A stretch of DNA of 64,000 bases, from NCBI RefSeq assembly GCF_006065315.1, contig NZ_CP040749.1, positions 2,680,501-2,744,500 of the forward strand. Direction: 5' to 3'. This stretch comes from Aureibaculum algae (lineage in GTDB: Bacteria > Bacteroidota > Bacteroidia > Flavobacteriales > Flavobacteriaceae). The notes under the pieces are model-generated. The model made no database searches. It had not been told where the DNA came from and saw only the letters and a program-made list of their open reading frames with translations. Within the stretch, counting starts at the first letter, position 1. Each line of letters starts with the position of its first letter. A program made the translations under genes and the position numbers. Positions 16,613-25,268 of this stretch are shown here, in pieces.

Positions 16613-16647
16613 AAAAAAGCACAAATCACAAAGGTTTGTGCTTTTTT
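16613..16647 (+). terminator. Rho-independent terminator of the TetR-SDR-DoxX operon
   Basis: Stem AAAAAAGCACAAA/TTTGTGCTTTTTT around a 9-base loop, starting 42 bases after the DoxX stop codon. The symmetrical A and T runs would also allow it to work on the other strand. Confidence 0.82.
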
Positions 16648-16744
16648 GTACATTTGTGTTTCGCTGAAAAGTTAGTAAACTAAAATCGGCTATTTTTCAT
16701 TCACCAAACCCTTAGCATTACGCTAAAAACTAGAACATAAAAAA

Positions 16745-17470
16745 ATGAATAAAATACTCTTTATAATATTTCTGACTTTCAATTTAGCTTGTTTTTCGCA
16801 AACGCAGGCGGAAATGAATAAACAAGCCAATGCAGAATTTAATGCATCTGACAAGATACTAAATGAAACCTACAAAACGATTTTATCAGAATATAAGACA
16901 GATCCCTCTTTTCTGGAAAATTTAAAAAAATCGCAACGCATATGGATACAATTTCGCGATGCGGAAATGGAAATGAAATATCCAAGTCAGAGTGAATATG
17001 GTTCAGTCCAACCAATTTGTCGAGCTTCTTATATGAAAGAATTGACTGATAATCGAATTAAAACACTACAAAAATGGATTGTCGGTGGTGAAGAAGGAGA
17101 TGTCTGTAATGGATCTGTTAAAATTTTAGAAAGTATTAGTACTGATACGATGCAAAAAGCATCTATAAGAAAAGAGGGTTCAATTTGGATGAATGCCAAC
17201 ATGAAAAAAGACCATCGTATTTTCGGATATGAAAAGAAAGATGTGTATTCAGCAAAAATGATTTTACTATCTATTTTTACCAATGAAGTAAAAAACAATC
17301 CGTTTGACTGTAAACACGGAGCGTTTTATGACACAACTGAAATGAAAGATTTGAAATTAAAGTATGTGGCTACTGAAAATGATTTTTTACGAATTGAAAT
17401 CCTTAAAGCCGGTAAAAAAATTGATGAAGTGTATATGCTTAAAAAATGGTTTGAGTTTGAAGAAGAATAA
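16745..17470 (+). CDS. LprI-like (DUF1311) lysozyme-inhibitor-family protein with extra C-terminal domain
   Basis: The signal peptide ends at about residue 19 (C-F-S-Q). The DUF1311/LprI core follows: M-N-K-Q-A-N-A-E-F near 24, A-S-D-K-I-L-N-E-T-Y-K near 36, F-L-E-N-L-K-K-S-Q-R-I-W-I-Q-F-R-D-A near 58-75, and C-R-A-S-Y-M-K-E-L-T near 92, ending near residue 115. The remaining ~125 residues, with two further cysteines (D-V-C-N-G-S and F-D-C-K-H-G), do not match anything I recognise. LprI proteins of mycobacteria inhibit lysozyme, but most family members are untested. Expected in the periplasm. Single gene. Confidence 0.78.
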   Translation: MNKILFIIFLTFNLACFSQTQAEMNKQANAEFNASDKILNETYKTILSEYKTDPSFLENLKKSQRIWIQFRDAEMEMKYPSQSEYGSVQPICRASYMKELTDNRIKTLQKWIVGGEEGDVCNGSVKILESISTDTMQKASIRKEGSIWMNANMKKDHRIFGYEKKDVYSAKMILLSIFTNEVKNNPFDCKHGAFYDTTEMKDLKLKYVATENDFLRIEILKAGKKIDEVYMLKKWFEFEEE

Positions 17471-17513
17471 AAAACAGTTGCAAATAGTATAAAACCTCAA
17501 CCAATCAATTAAC

Positions 17514-17546
17514 TTTGGTCAAAGCACAACGTTGGTGCTATATTTA
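17514..17546 (+). promoter_or_regulatory. Putative promoter of the sulfatase gene
   Basis: TTTG at 17514-17517, a 21-base spacer, and TATATTTA at 17539-17546 (7 of 8 to TAnnTTTG). The start codon is 55 bases downstream of the -7 box. Confidence 0.4.
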
Positions 17547-17600
17547 AACCGTTCAGCTTTTATGCGTAACGTTAGCAATAATTAATAAAATGAGATTGCT

Positions 17601-18932
17601 GTGAAAATTAAGATCAAACCGTTTATTTCAAAATTACTACTACTTATAATTTTTAGTAGTACTGCATGTCAGCAGCATATTGACACTTCGAATGATAGAC
17701 CAAATATTATCATTTTCTTTACGGATGATCAAGGGTACGCAGATGTGGGATGCTATGGTGCCGAAGGTTTTGAGACACCACACATTGATCGTTTAGCTTC
17801 TGAAGGTATTCGTTTTACAAATTTTTATGTTCCAGCAACTGTATGTACGCCTTCTAGAGCTGGGCTTTTAACAGGTCGTTATCCTAAAAGATACAATCTA
17901 CACGAAGCAGTACTTTTCCCTTTTTCAGAAGGTGGACTTTCATTGAATGAATATACAATGGCAGAAATGCTGAGGGACAATGGTTATAGTACCTCCATTA
18001 TCGGGAAATGGCATTTGGGACATAAAGAGGAGTTTATGCCAAATAATCAGGGTTTTGATCAGTTTTATGGTGTGCCTTATTCCAATGATATGGATAATTA
18101 CTATTATAAGCATATTGATTTTCAATCACCACCCCTTCCTTTTTATCGCAATAAAACATTGATAGAAAGCGGACCTGACCAAGACTATCTGACCCAAAAA
18201 TATACAGAAGAGGCTATTAATCAAATAAAAAACAGAAGTGAAAAACCATTTTTCATGTATGTTGCTCAAAACATGCCACATACACCATTACACGCTTCTC
18301 CTGCTTTTATAGGTAAAAGTGAAAAAGGCTTATATGGTGATGTTATTATGGAACTGGATTGGAGTGTAGGAGAGATCGTAAAAACGCTGAAAGAACAAAA
18401 TATCTATGATAATACTATTTTTATTTTCACATCTGACAATGGACCGCAAATGGGTTCTGCAAAACCATTAAGAGGTAAAAAAGCCGAAACATGGGACGGA
18501 GGTCAACGTGTGCCAGCCATAGTAGTTTGGCCAAGTAAAATTACTAAAGGAGTAGTGAGTAGTGATTTTACAACCACATTGGATTTATTTCCTACCCTTG
18601 CAAAAATAGCTGGTTCAAAAATTCCTGAAAATTTAAAATTGGATGGCTTAGATATTAGCGATTATCTTTTACATCCTGAAGCCACCAAATTACCAGAGCG
18701 TCCCTTTTATTTTTATGCCCGAAATGGTGAAATAGAAGCGGTTAGAATGGGGAAATGGAAACTTCATATTCAAAAATCAATAGGGTGGAATTTAAATAAA
18801 AATGGTAGTTTTCCTGTTTCACTATATAATCTTGATGAGGATATTAGTGAAAAAAATAATGTGGTAGATCAATTTCCTGAGGTTGTTGAGCAATTAACCA
18901 AGATGATGAAAGAAATTGAAACTGAATTATAA
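17601..18932 (+). CDS. Sulfatase (formylglycine-dependent), lipoprotein
   Basis: A 443-residue type I sulfatase. N-terminal calcium ligands are visible in F-F-T-D-D-Q-G-Y near residues 36-43. The maturation motif C-T-P-S-R-A-G-L-L-T-G-R, with the cysteine at about residue 82 that becomes formylglycine, is intact, followed by G-K-W-H-L-G-H near 134. D-N-G-P near 278 supplies the late metal-binding aspartate and asparagine. The start is GTG; the first in-frame ATG would remove the signal. The N-terminus ends in S-S-T-A-C, a lipobox, so it is likely anchored in the envelope. It fits arylsulfatase-like S1 enzymes acting on algal sulfated glycans. The next gene is an SGNH esterase, suggesting joint action on a decorated polysaccharide (inference). 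Confidence 0.9.
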   Translation: MKIKIKPFISKLLLLIIFSSTACQQHIDTSNDRPNIIIFFTDDQGYADVGCYGAEGFETPHIDRLASEGIRFTNFYVPATVCTPSRAGLLTGRYPKRYNLHEAVLFPFSEGGLSLNEYTMAEMLRDNGYSTSIIGKWHLGHKEEFMPNNQGFDQFYGVPYSNDMDNYYYKHIDFQSPPLPFYRNKTLIESGPDQDYLTQKYTEEAINQIKNRSEKPFFMYVAQNMPHTPLHASPAFIGKSEKGLYGDVIMELDWSVGEIVKTLKEQNIYDNTIFIFTSDNGPQMGSAKPLRGKKAETWDGGQRVPAIVVWPSKITKGVVSSDFTTTLDLFPTLAKIAGSKIPENLKLDGLDISDYLLHPEATKLPERPFYFYARNGEIEAVRMGKWKLHIQKSIGWNLNKNGSFPVSLYNLDEDISEKNNVVDQFPEVVEQLTKMMKEIETEL

Positions 18933-19037
18933 TCAAACAACATCACTATATAGTATCGATTCGCGAATAACATATGGGTAATAGTTACTCCATTTTTTGT
19001 TCACCAAAATCACTACTTATAGGAGACAACATAATTC

Positions 19038-20192
19038 ATGCAAAGAGAAACGAACTTAAATTTTATAATAATTATGATTATAAAGACATACAAAACAACA
19101 TTTCAACATTTTTTACTACTCTTGTTTTTAAGTATTCCAATCTTAAGCAGTTCACAAGAGCAACATAATATAAAGTATTTCGGCAAGGATTTTTTCATTT
19201 TAGAAGGTACTCAAATTAACGATTCTCTTAAAGAAAATCGCTATGATAGGTTGCCGCTTTCATATAAAGAGCTTGTTCGAAAACCAGTATGGGAATTGTC
19301 TAAATCTTCGGCAGGCATGTCAATTCGCTTTTTTTCTAATTCCACTTCCATTAGCGTAAAATGGACCGTTCTAAATAATTTAAAAATGAATCATATGGCT
19401 GAAACCGGCATTAAAGGTGTTGATTTATATTTTAATAATAAGGGCAATTGGCAATATCTTAATACCGCTAGACCCACGGGCATTGAAAATGAATTTAAAC
19501 TCATGCAAAATATGTCTAATGAGATGAGGGAGTTTAAAATGTTTTTACCGCTGTATGATGGTGTTAATAGTATTGAAATAGGCATTGATTCAAATAGCGT
19601 AATTGAAAGACCATTACATAAAAACCCTAAGTCAATCATTTTTTACGGAACTAGTATTACTCAAGGTGGATGTGCATCACGCCCTGGGATGGCACATACC
19701 AATATTATTTCCAGAAAATTAAATATGGATTGTATAAACTTCGGATTTAGTGGAAATGGTATGATGGAGCAACCAATTAATGAATTGATTTCGGAATTTA
19801 ATCCTTTATTCTATGTTATCGAATGCTTGCCAAATATGAATGCAGAACAAGTAAAAAACAGAACCATTCCTCTTGTAAAAACGCTACAAAAGAAACGACC
19901 AAATACTCCAATTGTCTTTGTTGAAAATTTTTTAAGAGAATCATCAGCCCTAGATATAAAGGGGAAAGCTTTGACGAATGAAAAAAATGCAACTCTAAAA
20001 GCGGAATACATAAAAATGATTGAAGGTGGTTTTAAAAATGTTTTCTATATAAGTAGTGAGAATGCTACAGGAGACGATCATGAAGGAACTGTTGATGGCG
20101 TCCATTTTACAGATTTAGGATTTATAAGATATGCCGATTTTCTGATAGACCAGTTTTTTCAATTGGGTCTGATACCTAAAGAGGCCGAATAA
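19038..20192 (+). CDS. SGNH/GDSL hydrolase with N-terminal GxDLY domain
   Basis: The 384-residue secreted protein has a hydrophobic signal segment (F-L-L-L-L-F-L-S-I-P-I-L-S-S-S). Next comes a beta-sandwich domain bearing G-V-D-L-Y near residue 128, the name-giving motif of the GxDLY domain. The SGNH hydrolase domain follows: G-T-S-I-T-Q-G-G with the nucleophilic serine near 205, G-F-S-G-N-G-M-M (the Gly and Asn blocks) near 236-243, and D-G-V-H-F-T near 354 with the catalytic Asp-His pair. ATG 19074 is an alternative start that gives a more standard signal peptide. It is probably a carbohydrate or acetyl esterase working after the upstream sulfatase. Confidence 0.85.
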   Translation: MQRETNLNFIIIMIIKTYKTTFQHFLLLLFLSIPILSSSQEQHNIKYFGKDFFILEGTQINDSLKENRYDRLPLSYKELVRKPVWELSKSSAGMSIRFFSNSTSISVKWTVLNNLKMNHMAETGIKGVDLYFNNKGNWQYLNTARPTGIENEFKLMQNMSNEMREFKMFLPLYDGVNSIEIGIDSNSVIERPLHKNPKSIIFYGTSITQGGCASRPGMAHTNIISRKLNMDCINFGFSGNGMMEQPINELISEFNPLFYVIECLPNMNAEQVKNRTIPLVKTLQKKRPNTPIVFVENFLRESSALDIKGKALTNEKNATLKAEYIKMIEGGFKNVFYISSENATGDDHEGTVDGVHFTDLGFIRYADFLIDQFFQLGLIPKEAE

Positions 20193-20377
20193 AACATGTT
20201 TATTAAGTGCTAATCTTTCATAGATAGTAAGAAAATGCAGGTCGTATAATTAATTGCTGTGTTGGGCGTATGCGTATTATTCAGCTGATTTCCCTCTAAT
20301 TTATTTTCTTTCACTAACTTAGACCGAGCCATACACAACATATTGTGCTTCTTTATAACTAACTAAAATATTCAATT

Positions 20378-22135
20378 ATGAACTCAAAACCAACGTATTT
20401 ACCTTTTAAAAATGGCCTTTTAATACTTTTATTAGTAGTAAGCGGTATGAGTTTTGCCCAAACGAAAGTTGAGCAAATCGAAGAACTTTTAAACACCTAT
20501 CAAGAGTATGGTAAGTTTAATGGTTCCGTTTTAGTATCCGATCAAGGAAAAGTTATATATAAGAAAGGATTTGGCATGGCAAATATGGAATGGGATATTC
20601 CAAATGAACCCAATACAAAACATCGTTTGGGTTCTATTACCAAACAATTTACAGCCATGCTTATTTTACAATTAGTAGCGGAAGGAAAATTAGATTTAAA
20701 CAAACCGATCACTACTTATCTTCCAGATTATCCTAAAACCAGTGGCGATATCATTACCAGTCATCATTTACTAACCCATACTTCAGGAATACCTAATTAC
20801 ACCTCATTTCCTAAATTTATGGAAGACGAAAGTCGCAATCCTTATACTCCAGAAGCGTTTCTGAAAATGTTTGCTGATAAGCCATTAGATTTTACACCAG
20901 GTGAAAAATTTAGTTATAGTAATTCGGGGTATTTTCTTCTCGGTGTGCTTATCGAAAAGTTGTCTGGAAAAAGCTATGAACAAATGCTTCAAGATAAAAT
21001 TTTCACCCCATTAAACATGAAGGATACAGGTTATGATAATCATGCTGATATTTTAAAAAACAGAGCTACTGGATATGAAAAAGAAGGCGGAGCATATGTG
21101 AATTCTCGCTATTTAGACATGTCAATTCCTTATGCAGCGGGTTCTATGTATTCTACGGTTGAAGATTTATACAAATGGGATCAAGCGTTATATACCACTA
21201 GTCTTTTACCACAAAAATACATGACGCTATACTTTAAACCTTTTATTCCTGCTTTTGGCAACGCCCATTATGCATATGGATGGGGTGTAGGCTACTCTAA
21301 AATAGGAAAATCTAAAGATAGTATTTACGCTATCGGACACGGAGGTGGTATTAACGGGTTTAATACTTCTATTTCTAGAACTACTTCTAATAAGTCTTTG
21401 GTTGTACTTCTTAATAACACAGGGGGAGCACCACTTGACAATATAACAACAGCTATTAGAGGCATCATGCACGGAAAAGCATACGATATGCCTAAAAAAT
21501 CGGTTGCCGATGCAGTATTGGCCGTTATTGAAGATAAGGGTATTGATGCTGGAATAACACATTACAACACAATAAAAGATTCTGAAAACTATAGCCTAAG
21601 TGAAACTGAAATGAATGCTATTGGGTATCAACTTATCGGTGCTGATAAGGTAGAAGACGCCAACAAAATATTTCAACTTATTGTTAAAGAATTTCCGAAA
21701 TCATCAAATGCCTATGATAGTTTAGGAGAAAGTTTTATGAAGTTAGAGAAAAACGACTTAGCCATTAAAAATTATAGAAAATCGGTAGTGTTAAATCCCA
21801 ATAATCAAAATGCGATCACTTTTTTAAAGGAACTTGGAGACGATGTAAGTGATTTGGTAAAGGAGGTAAAGGTATCCAATGCTATTTTAGATACGTATAT
21901 TGGCAAATATGAACTCCAACCAGGCTTTATACTTACGGTTACTAGAGATGGAAATCAATTAAAAACGCAAGCTACCGGGCAATCGATAATTGATGTATTT
22001 CCAAAATCTGAAAATGAATTTTATTTAAAAGTAGTTGATGCACAATTAGTCTTTAATAAAAATGATGCTGGCAACATAGGTAGTGTAACCCTATTTCAAG
22101 GAGGGCGTGAAATGGAGGGTAAAAGAATTGAATAA
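20378..22135 (+). CDS. Secreted serine hydrolase (beta-lactamase/PBP4-like) with TPR tail
   Basis: The 585-residue protein has a signal peptide ending S-F-A-Q near residue 28. Its class C beta-lactamase-like domain has all three motifs: S-I-T-K at about residues 86-89, Y-S-N-S-G-Y near 178 and G-H-G-G-G near 320. A C-terminal region from about 410 includes a TPR pair (A-Y-D-S-L-G-E-S-F-M-K and Y-R-K-S-V-V-L-N-P-N-N-Q) and a last beta-rich domain of DUF3471 type. Such proteins are mostly peptidases or esterases rather than true beta-lactamases. Monocistronic. Confidence 0.87.
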   Translation: MNSKPTYLPFKNGLLILLLVVSGMSFAQTKVEQIEELLNTYQEYGKFNGSVLVSDQGKVIYKKGFGMANMEWDIPNEPNTKHRLGSITKQFTAMLILQLVAEGKLDLNKPITTYLPDYPKTSGDIITSHHLLTHTSGIPNYTSFPKFMEDESRNPYTPEAFLKMFADKPLDFTPGEKFSYSNSGYFLLGVLIEKLSGKSYEQMLQDKIFTPLNMKDTGYDNHADILKNRATGYEKEGGAYVNSRYLDMSIPYAAGSMYSTVEDLYKWDQALYTTSLLPQKYMTLYFKPFIPAFGNAHYAYGWGVGYSKIGKSKDSIYAIGHGGGINGFNTSISRTTSNKSLVVLLNNTGGAPLDNITTAIRGIMHGKAYDMPKKSVADAVLAVIEDKGIDAGITHYNTIKDSENYSLSETEMNAIGYQLIGADKVEDANKIFQLIVKEFPKSSNAYDSLGESFMKLEKNDLAIKNYRKSVVLNPNNQNAITFLKELGDDVSDLVKEVKVSNAILDTYIGKYELQPGFILTVTRDGNQLKTQATGQSIIDVFPKSENEFYLKVVDAQLVFNKNDAGNIGSVTLFQGGREMEGKRIE

Positions 22136-22266
22136 AATCAAGATGTCAATAAAGGTGATTACAGTTTCGTTTTTGAAGTATGTAAAAAAGTAGCATATGC
22201 AGGAGTTGAGATAGGCGTACCTTGTAATTGTACAGTAGTACCCTTATCAAATATTAAAACGATCAT

Positions 22267-22743
22267 ATGAAAAAATGGAATTTTCAAGTAAAAAGTGATA
22301 TCCAAGAAGTTGTTAAGAAACTAGATGCTTCATTGGGCTCTGTTGACAGGTTTGCTTTTGCTATGGATACTAGTAAAAGTGATTCCGCAACATTTACATT
22401 ACAAAAACAAGGTCTATATGCATTTTATCTTATGTCCATTAATAAGATCATTGTAATTGGAAAGATTTTAAAAGCTACTGAAAATGAAACCCATATTGAA
22501 ATTTCTTTTAAGCAATACTTATTAATGAAATTGGTGATATTTTCAAGTATGTTAACGGGTTTTGCTTTTCTAATTGCGATCATCTTAAAAATAAGCAGCA
22601 GCGACAGTAGTACGTTCATGTATATACTGGGTGCATTACTATTAGCTATAGGAATTGTAGTAACATGGCTTAATTTACAAAAGAAATATAAAAAGGATAT
22701 TCAAGAATACAAGACCTTAATTACTAAAATAGTAGCGTCTTAA
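22267..22743 (+). CDS. Small membrane protein of unknown function
   Basis: I do not recognise this 158-residue protein. It has about 90 soluble N-terminal residues, two transmembrane helices (about residues 90-112 and 117-137), and a short lysine-rich tail. The soluble part has alternating strand-like segments (A-T-F-T-L-Q-K-Q-G-L-Y-A-F-Y-L-M and I-I-V-I-G-K-I-L-K-A). It follows the serine hydrolase by 131 bases and precedes a methyltransferase gene by 46 bases on the same strand. No motif points to a function. Confidence 0.65.
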   Translation: MKKWNFQVKSDIQEVVKKLDASLGSVDRFAFAMDTSKSDSATFTLQKQGLYAFYLMSINKIIVIGKILKATENETHIEISFKQYLLMKLVIFSSMLTGFAFLIAIILKISSSDSSTFMYILGALLLAIGIVVTWLNLQKKYKKDIQEYKTLITKIVAS

Positions 22744-22789
22744 AAGGATGATGTTAATATAATTGCTGTAATTCATTTGAAATTCATAT

Positions 22790-23356
22790 ATGGGAGATTA
22801 TTATAAAACAAAAGAATCTGTTGAAGAATATATTAAATTGGCAAAAAATTTTGATGGACAGCCTTTTATTGAAAAACTTAAACAGGTTTTAACTCTACAA
22901 TCATCACTACTTGAAATTGGTTCTGGTCCTGGAACAGATTGGAAAATATTAAACGAATTTTATAAGGTCACTGGTTCTGATAATTCAAGTGAATTTATGA
23001 ATCATTTGGTAAGTAAAAATCCTGATGGCAATTTCATTGAATTAGATGCCATTTCTTTAAAAACGGAAATGAAATTTGATGGAATTTATTCAAACAAAGT
23101 AATGCATCATTTAAAAGATGACGAATTAATCGAATCTGTGAGAAAACAAAACGAAATTCTAAATTTAAATGGCATCATTTGTCATTCTTTTTGGAAAGGT
23201 GAAGGTTCTGAAATTTTCAAAGGTCTTTTTGTTAATTATCATAGCGTAATGTCTCTTTCAGAAGCGTTTCGAAAATATTTTGAAATTTTATCAGTCGAAG
23301 AATATAAAGAATTTGATGACAACGATTCCCTTTTATTGATTGCACGTAAAAAATAA
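22790..23356 (+). CDS. Class I SAM-dependent methyltransferase
   Basis: The 188-residue protein has the Rossmann-like methyltransferase core. Motif I is L-L-E-I-G-S-G-P-G-T-D at about residues 41-51, D at the end of strand 2 is in V-T-G-S-D-N-S-S, a D-A-I-S segment near 86 follows, and motif IV is F-D-G-I-Y-S-N-K-V-M-H-H near 94-105. The substrate is unknown; small-molecule methyltransferases of this kind are common. Same strand and close to the preceding membrane protein gene. Confidence 0.82.
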   Translation: MGDYYKTKESVEEYIKLAKNFDGQPFIEKLKQVLTLQSSLLEIGSGPGTDWKILNEFYKVTGSDNSSEFMNHLVSKNPDGNFIELDAISLKTEMKFDGIYSNKVMHHLKDDELIESVRKQNEILNLNGIICHSFWKGEGSEIFKGLFVNYHSVMSLSEAFRKYFEILSVEEYKEFDDNDSLLLIARKK

Positions 23357-23368
23357 CAAAAACCCCCA

Positions 23369-23491
23369 ATGGACGGCTTCAATATTGTAATGGTTATTGC
23401 CATCATCCTCTTTGCGAGGTTGGGTGTACGGCTTTTCAAGATCTGGCGTAACTATAAAAATGATACTTCTAATAAAGACGACGTCTCATAA
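23369..23491 (+). CDS. 40-residue single-helix membrane protein
   Basis: ATG at 23369 opens a 41-codon frame with one hydrophobic helix (I-V-M-V-I-A-I-I-L-F-A-R-L-G-V), then a basic juxtamembrane stretch (R-L-F-K-I-W-R-N-Y-K-N) and a charged tail (S-N-K-D-D-V-S). It starts 12 bases after the methyltransferase stop. The positive-inside pattern and higher GC than the flanks favour a real small protein, but no family is recognised. Confidence 0.45.
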   Translation: MDGFNIVMVIAIILFARLGVRLFKIWRNYKNDTSNKDDVS

Positions 23492-23607
23492 GCAGAAGAA
23501 TAAATAAAGAAACCCTTTGTAGCTATTGAATAATCAGCAATAATCGAGGGTAAATAATAAATCTTATCTTTAGTTTCTAAAACCAACATCTAACCAACCT
23601 AACAACA

Positions 23608-25227
23608 ATGAAAAATTATTTAAAAATTCTAGTACTAGCAGTGCTTTTTAGCAACTGTAAAAATGACAAGGAATCAAACACAGATCGTGTTGAAGTTGCT
23701 CAAACCACCATTGCGAAGCACATGGAACGCTTAGCATCAGATGAATTTTTAGGCAGAAGACCATTTACGGAAGGTGAAGTAAAAACCGTAAACTATTTAA
23801 AAGATGAATTTGAAAAATTAGGCCTTTTACCAGGAAATGGCGAGAGCTATTTCCAAGATGTTCCTATGGTAGAAATTATAGGCAAACCCACTGAAAACAT
23901 GACATTTACCAATGGTAATGAAAGTTTTAATTTAAGCTATTTAAAAGATTTTGTAGCAACTACAAATAAAACAATTCCCGAAGTTAGCCTTAAAAACTCC
24001 GAATTGGTATTTGCGGGTTACGGCATTGTTGCTCCCGAATATGGTTGGAATGATTATGAAGGTGTTGACTGGAAAGGAAAAACGGCTGTGGTGTTAATTA
24101 ACGATCCGGGATTTAAATCAGGAGATTCCACCTTGTTTAAAGGAAACACCATGACGTATTATGGTCGTTGGACGTATAAATATGAAGAAGCAGCACGACA
24201 AGGTGCGGCTGGCGTAATTATCATTCATGAAACGGAACCTGCTTCATATGGGTGGAACGTAATTGAATCGAGTTGGAGTGGTGCCAAATTGGTCATTGAA
24301 AGTGATGCTCCATTGGTAGATGTTGAAACTTGGATTAGTGGTGCCGGTGCTCAAAAATTGTTTGATATATCCACCATGAAAGGGCAAGATTATAAAACCA
24401 TTGCTCATAACAAAGATTTTCAACCGATTCCACTAGACGTAAACGTTTCGGTGGGGATTCAGAATAACATTAAAAAGGACGTTTCTAAAAATGTTGTCGC
24501 TATGATTCCTGGTACGGATCAAAAAGAGGAATTCATCATTTATTCTGGACATTGGGACCATTTAGGCGTAGGTAAAGCGGTAGATGGAGACTCTATTTAC
24601 AATGGAGCCGTAGATAACGCTACAGGAACAGCCGGTTTATTAGCCATAGCAGAAGCATTTAAGAAGCGTAAACCTACTAAGCGATCTATAGTTTTTATCG
24701 CATTAACGGGAGAAGAACAAGGCTTATTAGGTTCTGCCTATTATGCCGCACACCCTATATTTGACCCAGAAAAAACGGTTGCCAATATAAACATGGATGC
24801 TATTGCTAGTCTAGGAAAAATGAAAGATTTAACCATTACTGGATTTGGTCAGTCCGAAATGGATGAATACGCAAAAACAGCAGCTGAAGAACAAAACAGG
24901 TACATCATACCAGATCCAACGCCAGAAATGGGCGGTTTCTTCAGATCAGACCATTTTAATTTTGCTAAAATTGGCATTCCTGCGTTGTACGCTGCGGGTA
25001 CTTATGAAGGATTTAATCATAGCATTGCAGAAGTGAAAGCGTTTAATGATAATTATGGAGAATTTAAATACCATCAACCAGCAGATAATTACGATGCCAA
25101 CACCTTTGAATTGAGCGGTATTCAGTCAGATTTACAACTATTTTTTAATGTTGGCTTAAAATTAGGAAATGAGACTCATTTCCCAAAATGGTATGAGGAT
25201 AGTGAGTTTAAAGCTGCAAGAAAATAA
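23608..25227 (+). CDS. M28-family metallopeptidase, lipoprotein
   Basis: A 539-residue envelope aminopeptidase-like enzyme. The N-terminus ends L-F-S-N-C, a lipobox. A PA (protease-associated) domain probably spans about 110-270, inserted ahead of and within the peptidase part. Metal-binding residues of the M28 fold are visible: S-G-H-W-D-H-L-G near 314-320, A-V-D-N-A-T-G near 333-339 with the bridging Asp, T-G-E-E-Q-G-L-L-G near 367-375 (catalytic and ligand Glu pair), N-M-D-A near 397, and a late F-N-H-S near 470. Probably releases amino acids from peptides in the periplasm, alongside the S9 peptidase encoded next. Confidence 0.9.
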   Translation: MKNYLKILVLAVLFSNCKNDKESNTDRVEVAQTTIAKHMERLASDEFLGRRPFTEGEVKTVNYLKDEFEKLGLLPGNGESYFQDVPMVEIIGKPTENMTFTNGNESFNLSYLKDFVATTNKTIPEVSLKNSELVFAGYGIVAPEYGWNDYEGVDWKGKTAVVLINDPGFKSGDSTLFKGNTMTYYGRWTYKYEEAARQGAAGVIIIHETEPASYGWNVIESSWSGAKLVIESDAPLVDVETWISGAGAQKLFDISTMKGQDYKTIAHNKDFQPIPLDVNVSVGIQNNIKKDVSKNVVAMIPGTDQKEEFIIYSGHWDHLGVGKAVDGDSIYNGAVDNATGTAGLLAIAEAFKKRKPTKRSIVFIALTGEEQGLLGSAYYAAHPIFDPEKTVANINMDAIASLGKMKDLTITGFGQSEMDEYAKTAAEEQNRYIIPDPTPEMGGFFRSDHFNFAKIGIPALYAAGTYEGFNHSIAEVKAFNDNYGEFKYHQPADNYDANTFELSGIQSDLQLFFNVGLKLGNETHFPKWYEDSEFKAARK

Positions 25228-25234
25228 AAAATAG

Positions 25235-25242
25235 TAAATTTG
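25235..25242 (+). promoter_or_regulatory. Putative -7 box (TAAATTTG) between the M28 and S9 peptidase genes
   Basis: Full match to TAnnTTTG starting eight bases after the M28 stop codon and 27 bases ahead of the S9 start codon. It suggests that the S9 gene has its own promoter, although read-through from the M28 gene is also possible. Confidence 0.4.
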
Positions 25243-25268
25243 AATTCAATCAATCTAACCCTTTCGTT

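Noticed and set aside
18974..19168. 64-codon frame ahead of the SGNH gene
   Set aside because: It overlaps the SGNH gene's start and signal peptide in another frame, with no conserved pattern.
22136..22270. Open stretch of 44 codons after the serine hydrolase stop, with protein-like composition (G-D-Y-S-F-V-F-E-V-C-K-K)
   Set aside because: No start codon in frame near its beginning and no family match. A 44-codon open stretch is not strong evidence. It may be a relic but cannot be supported.
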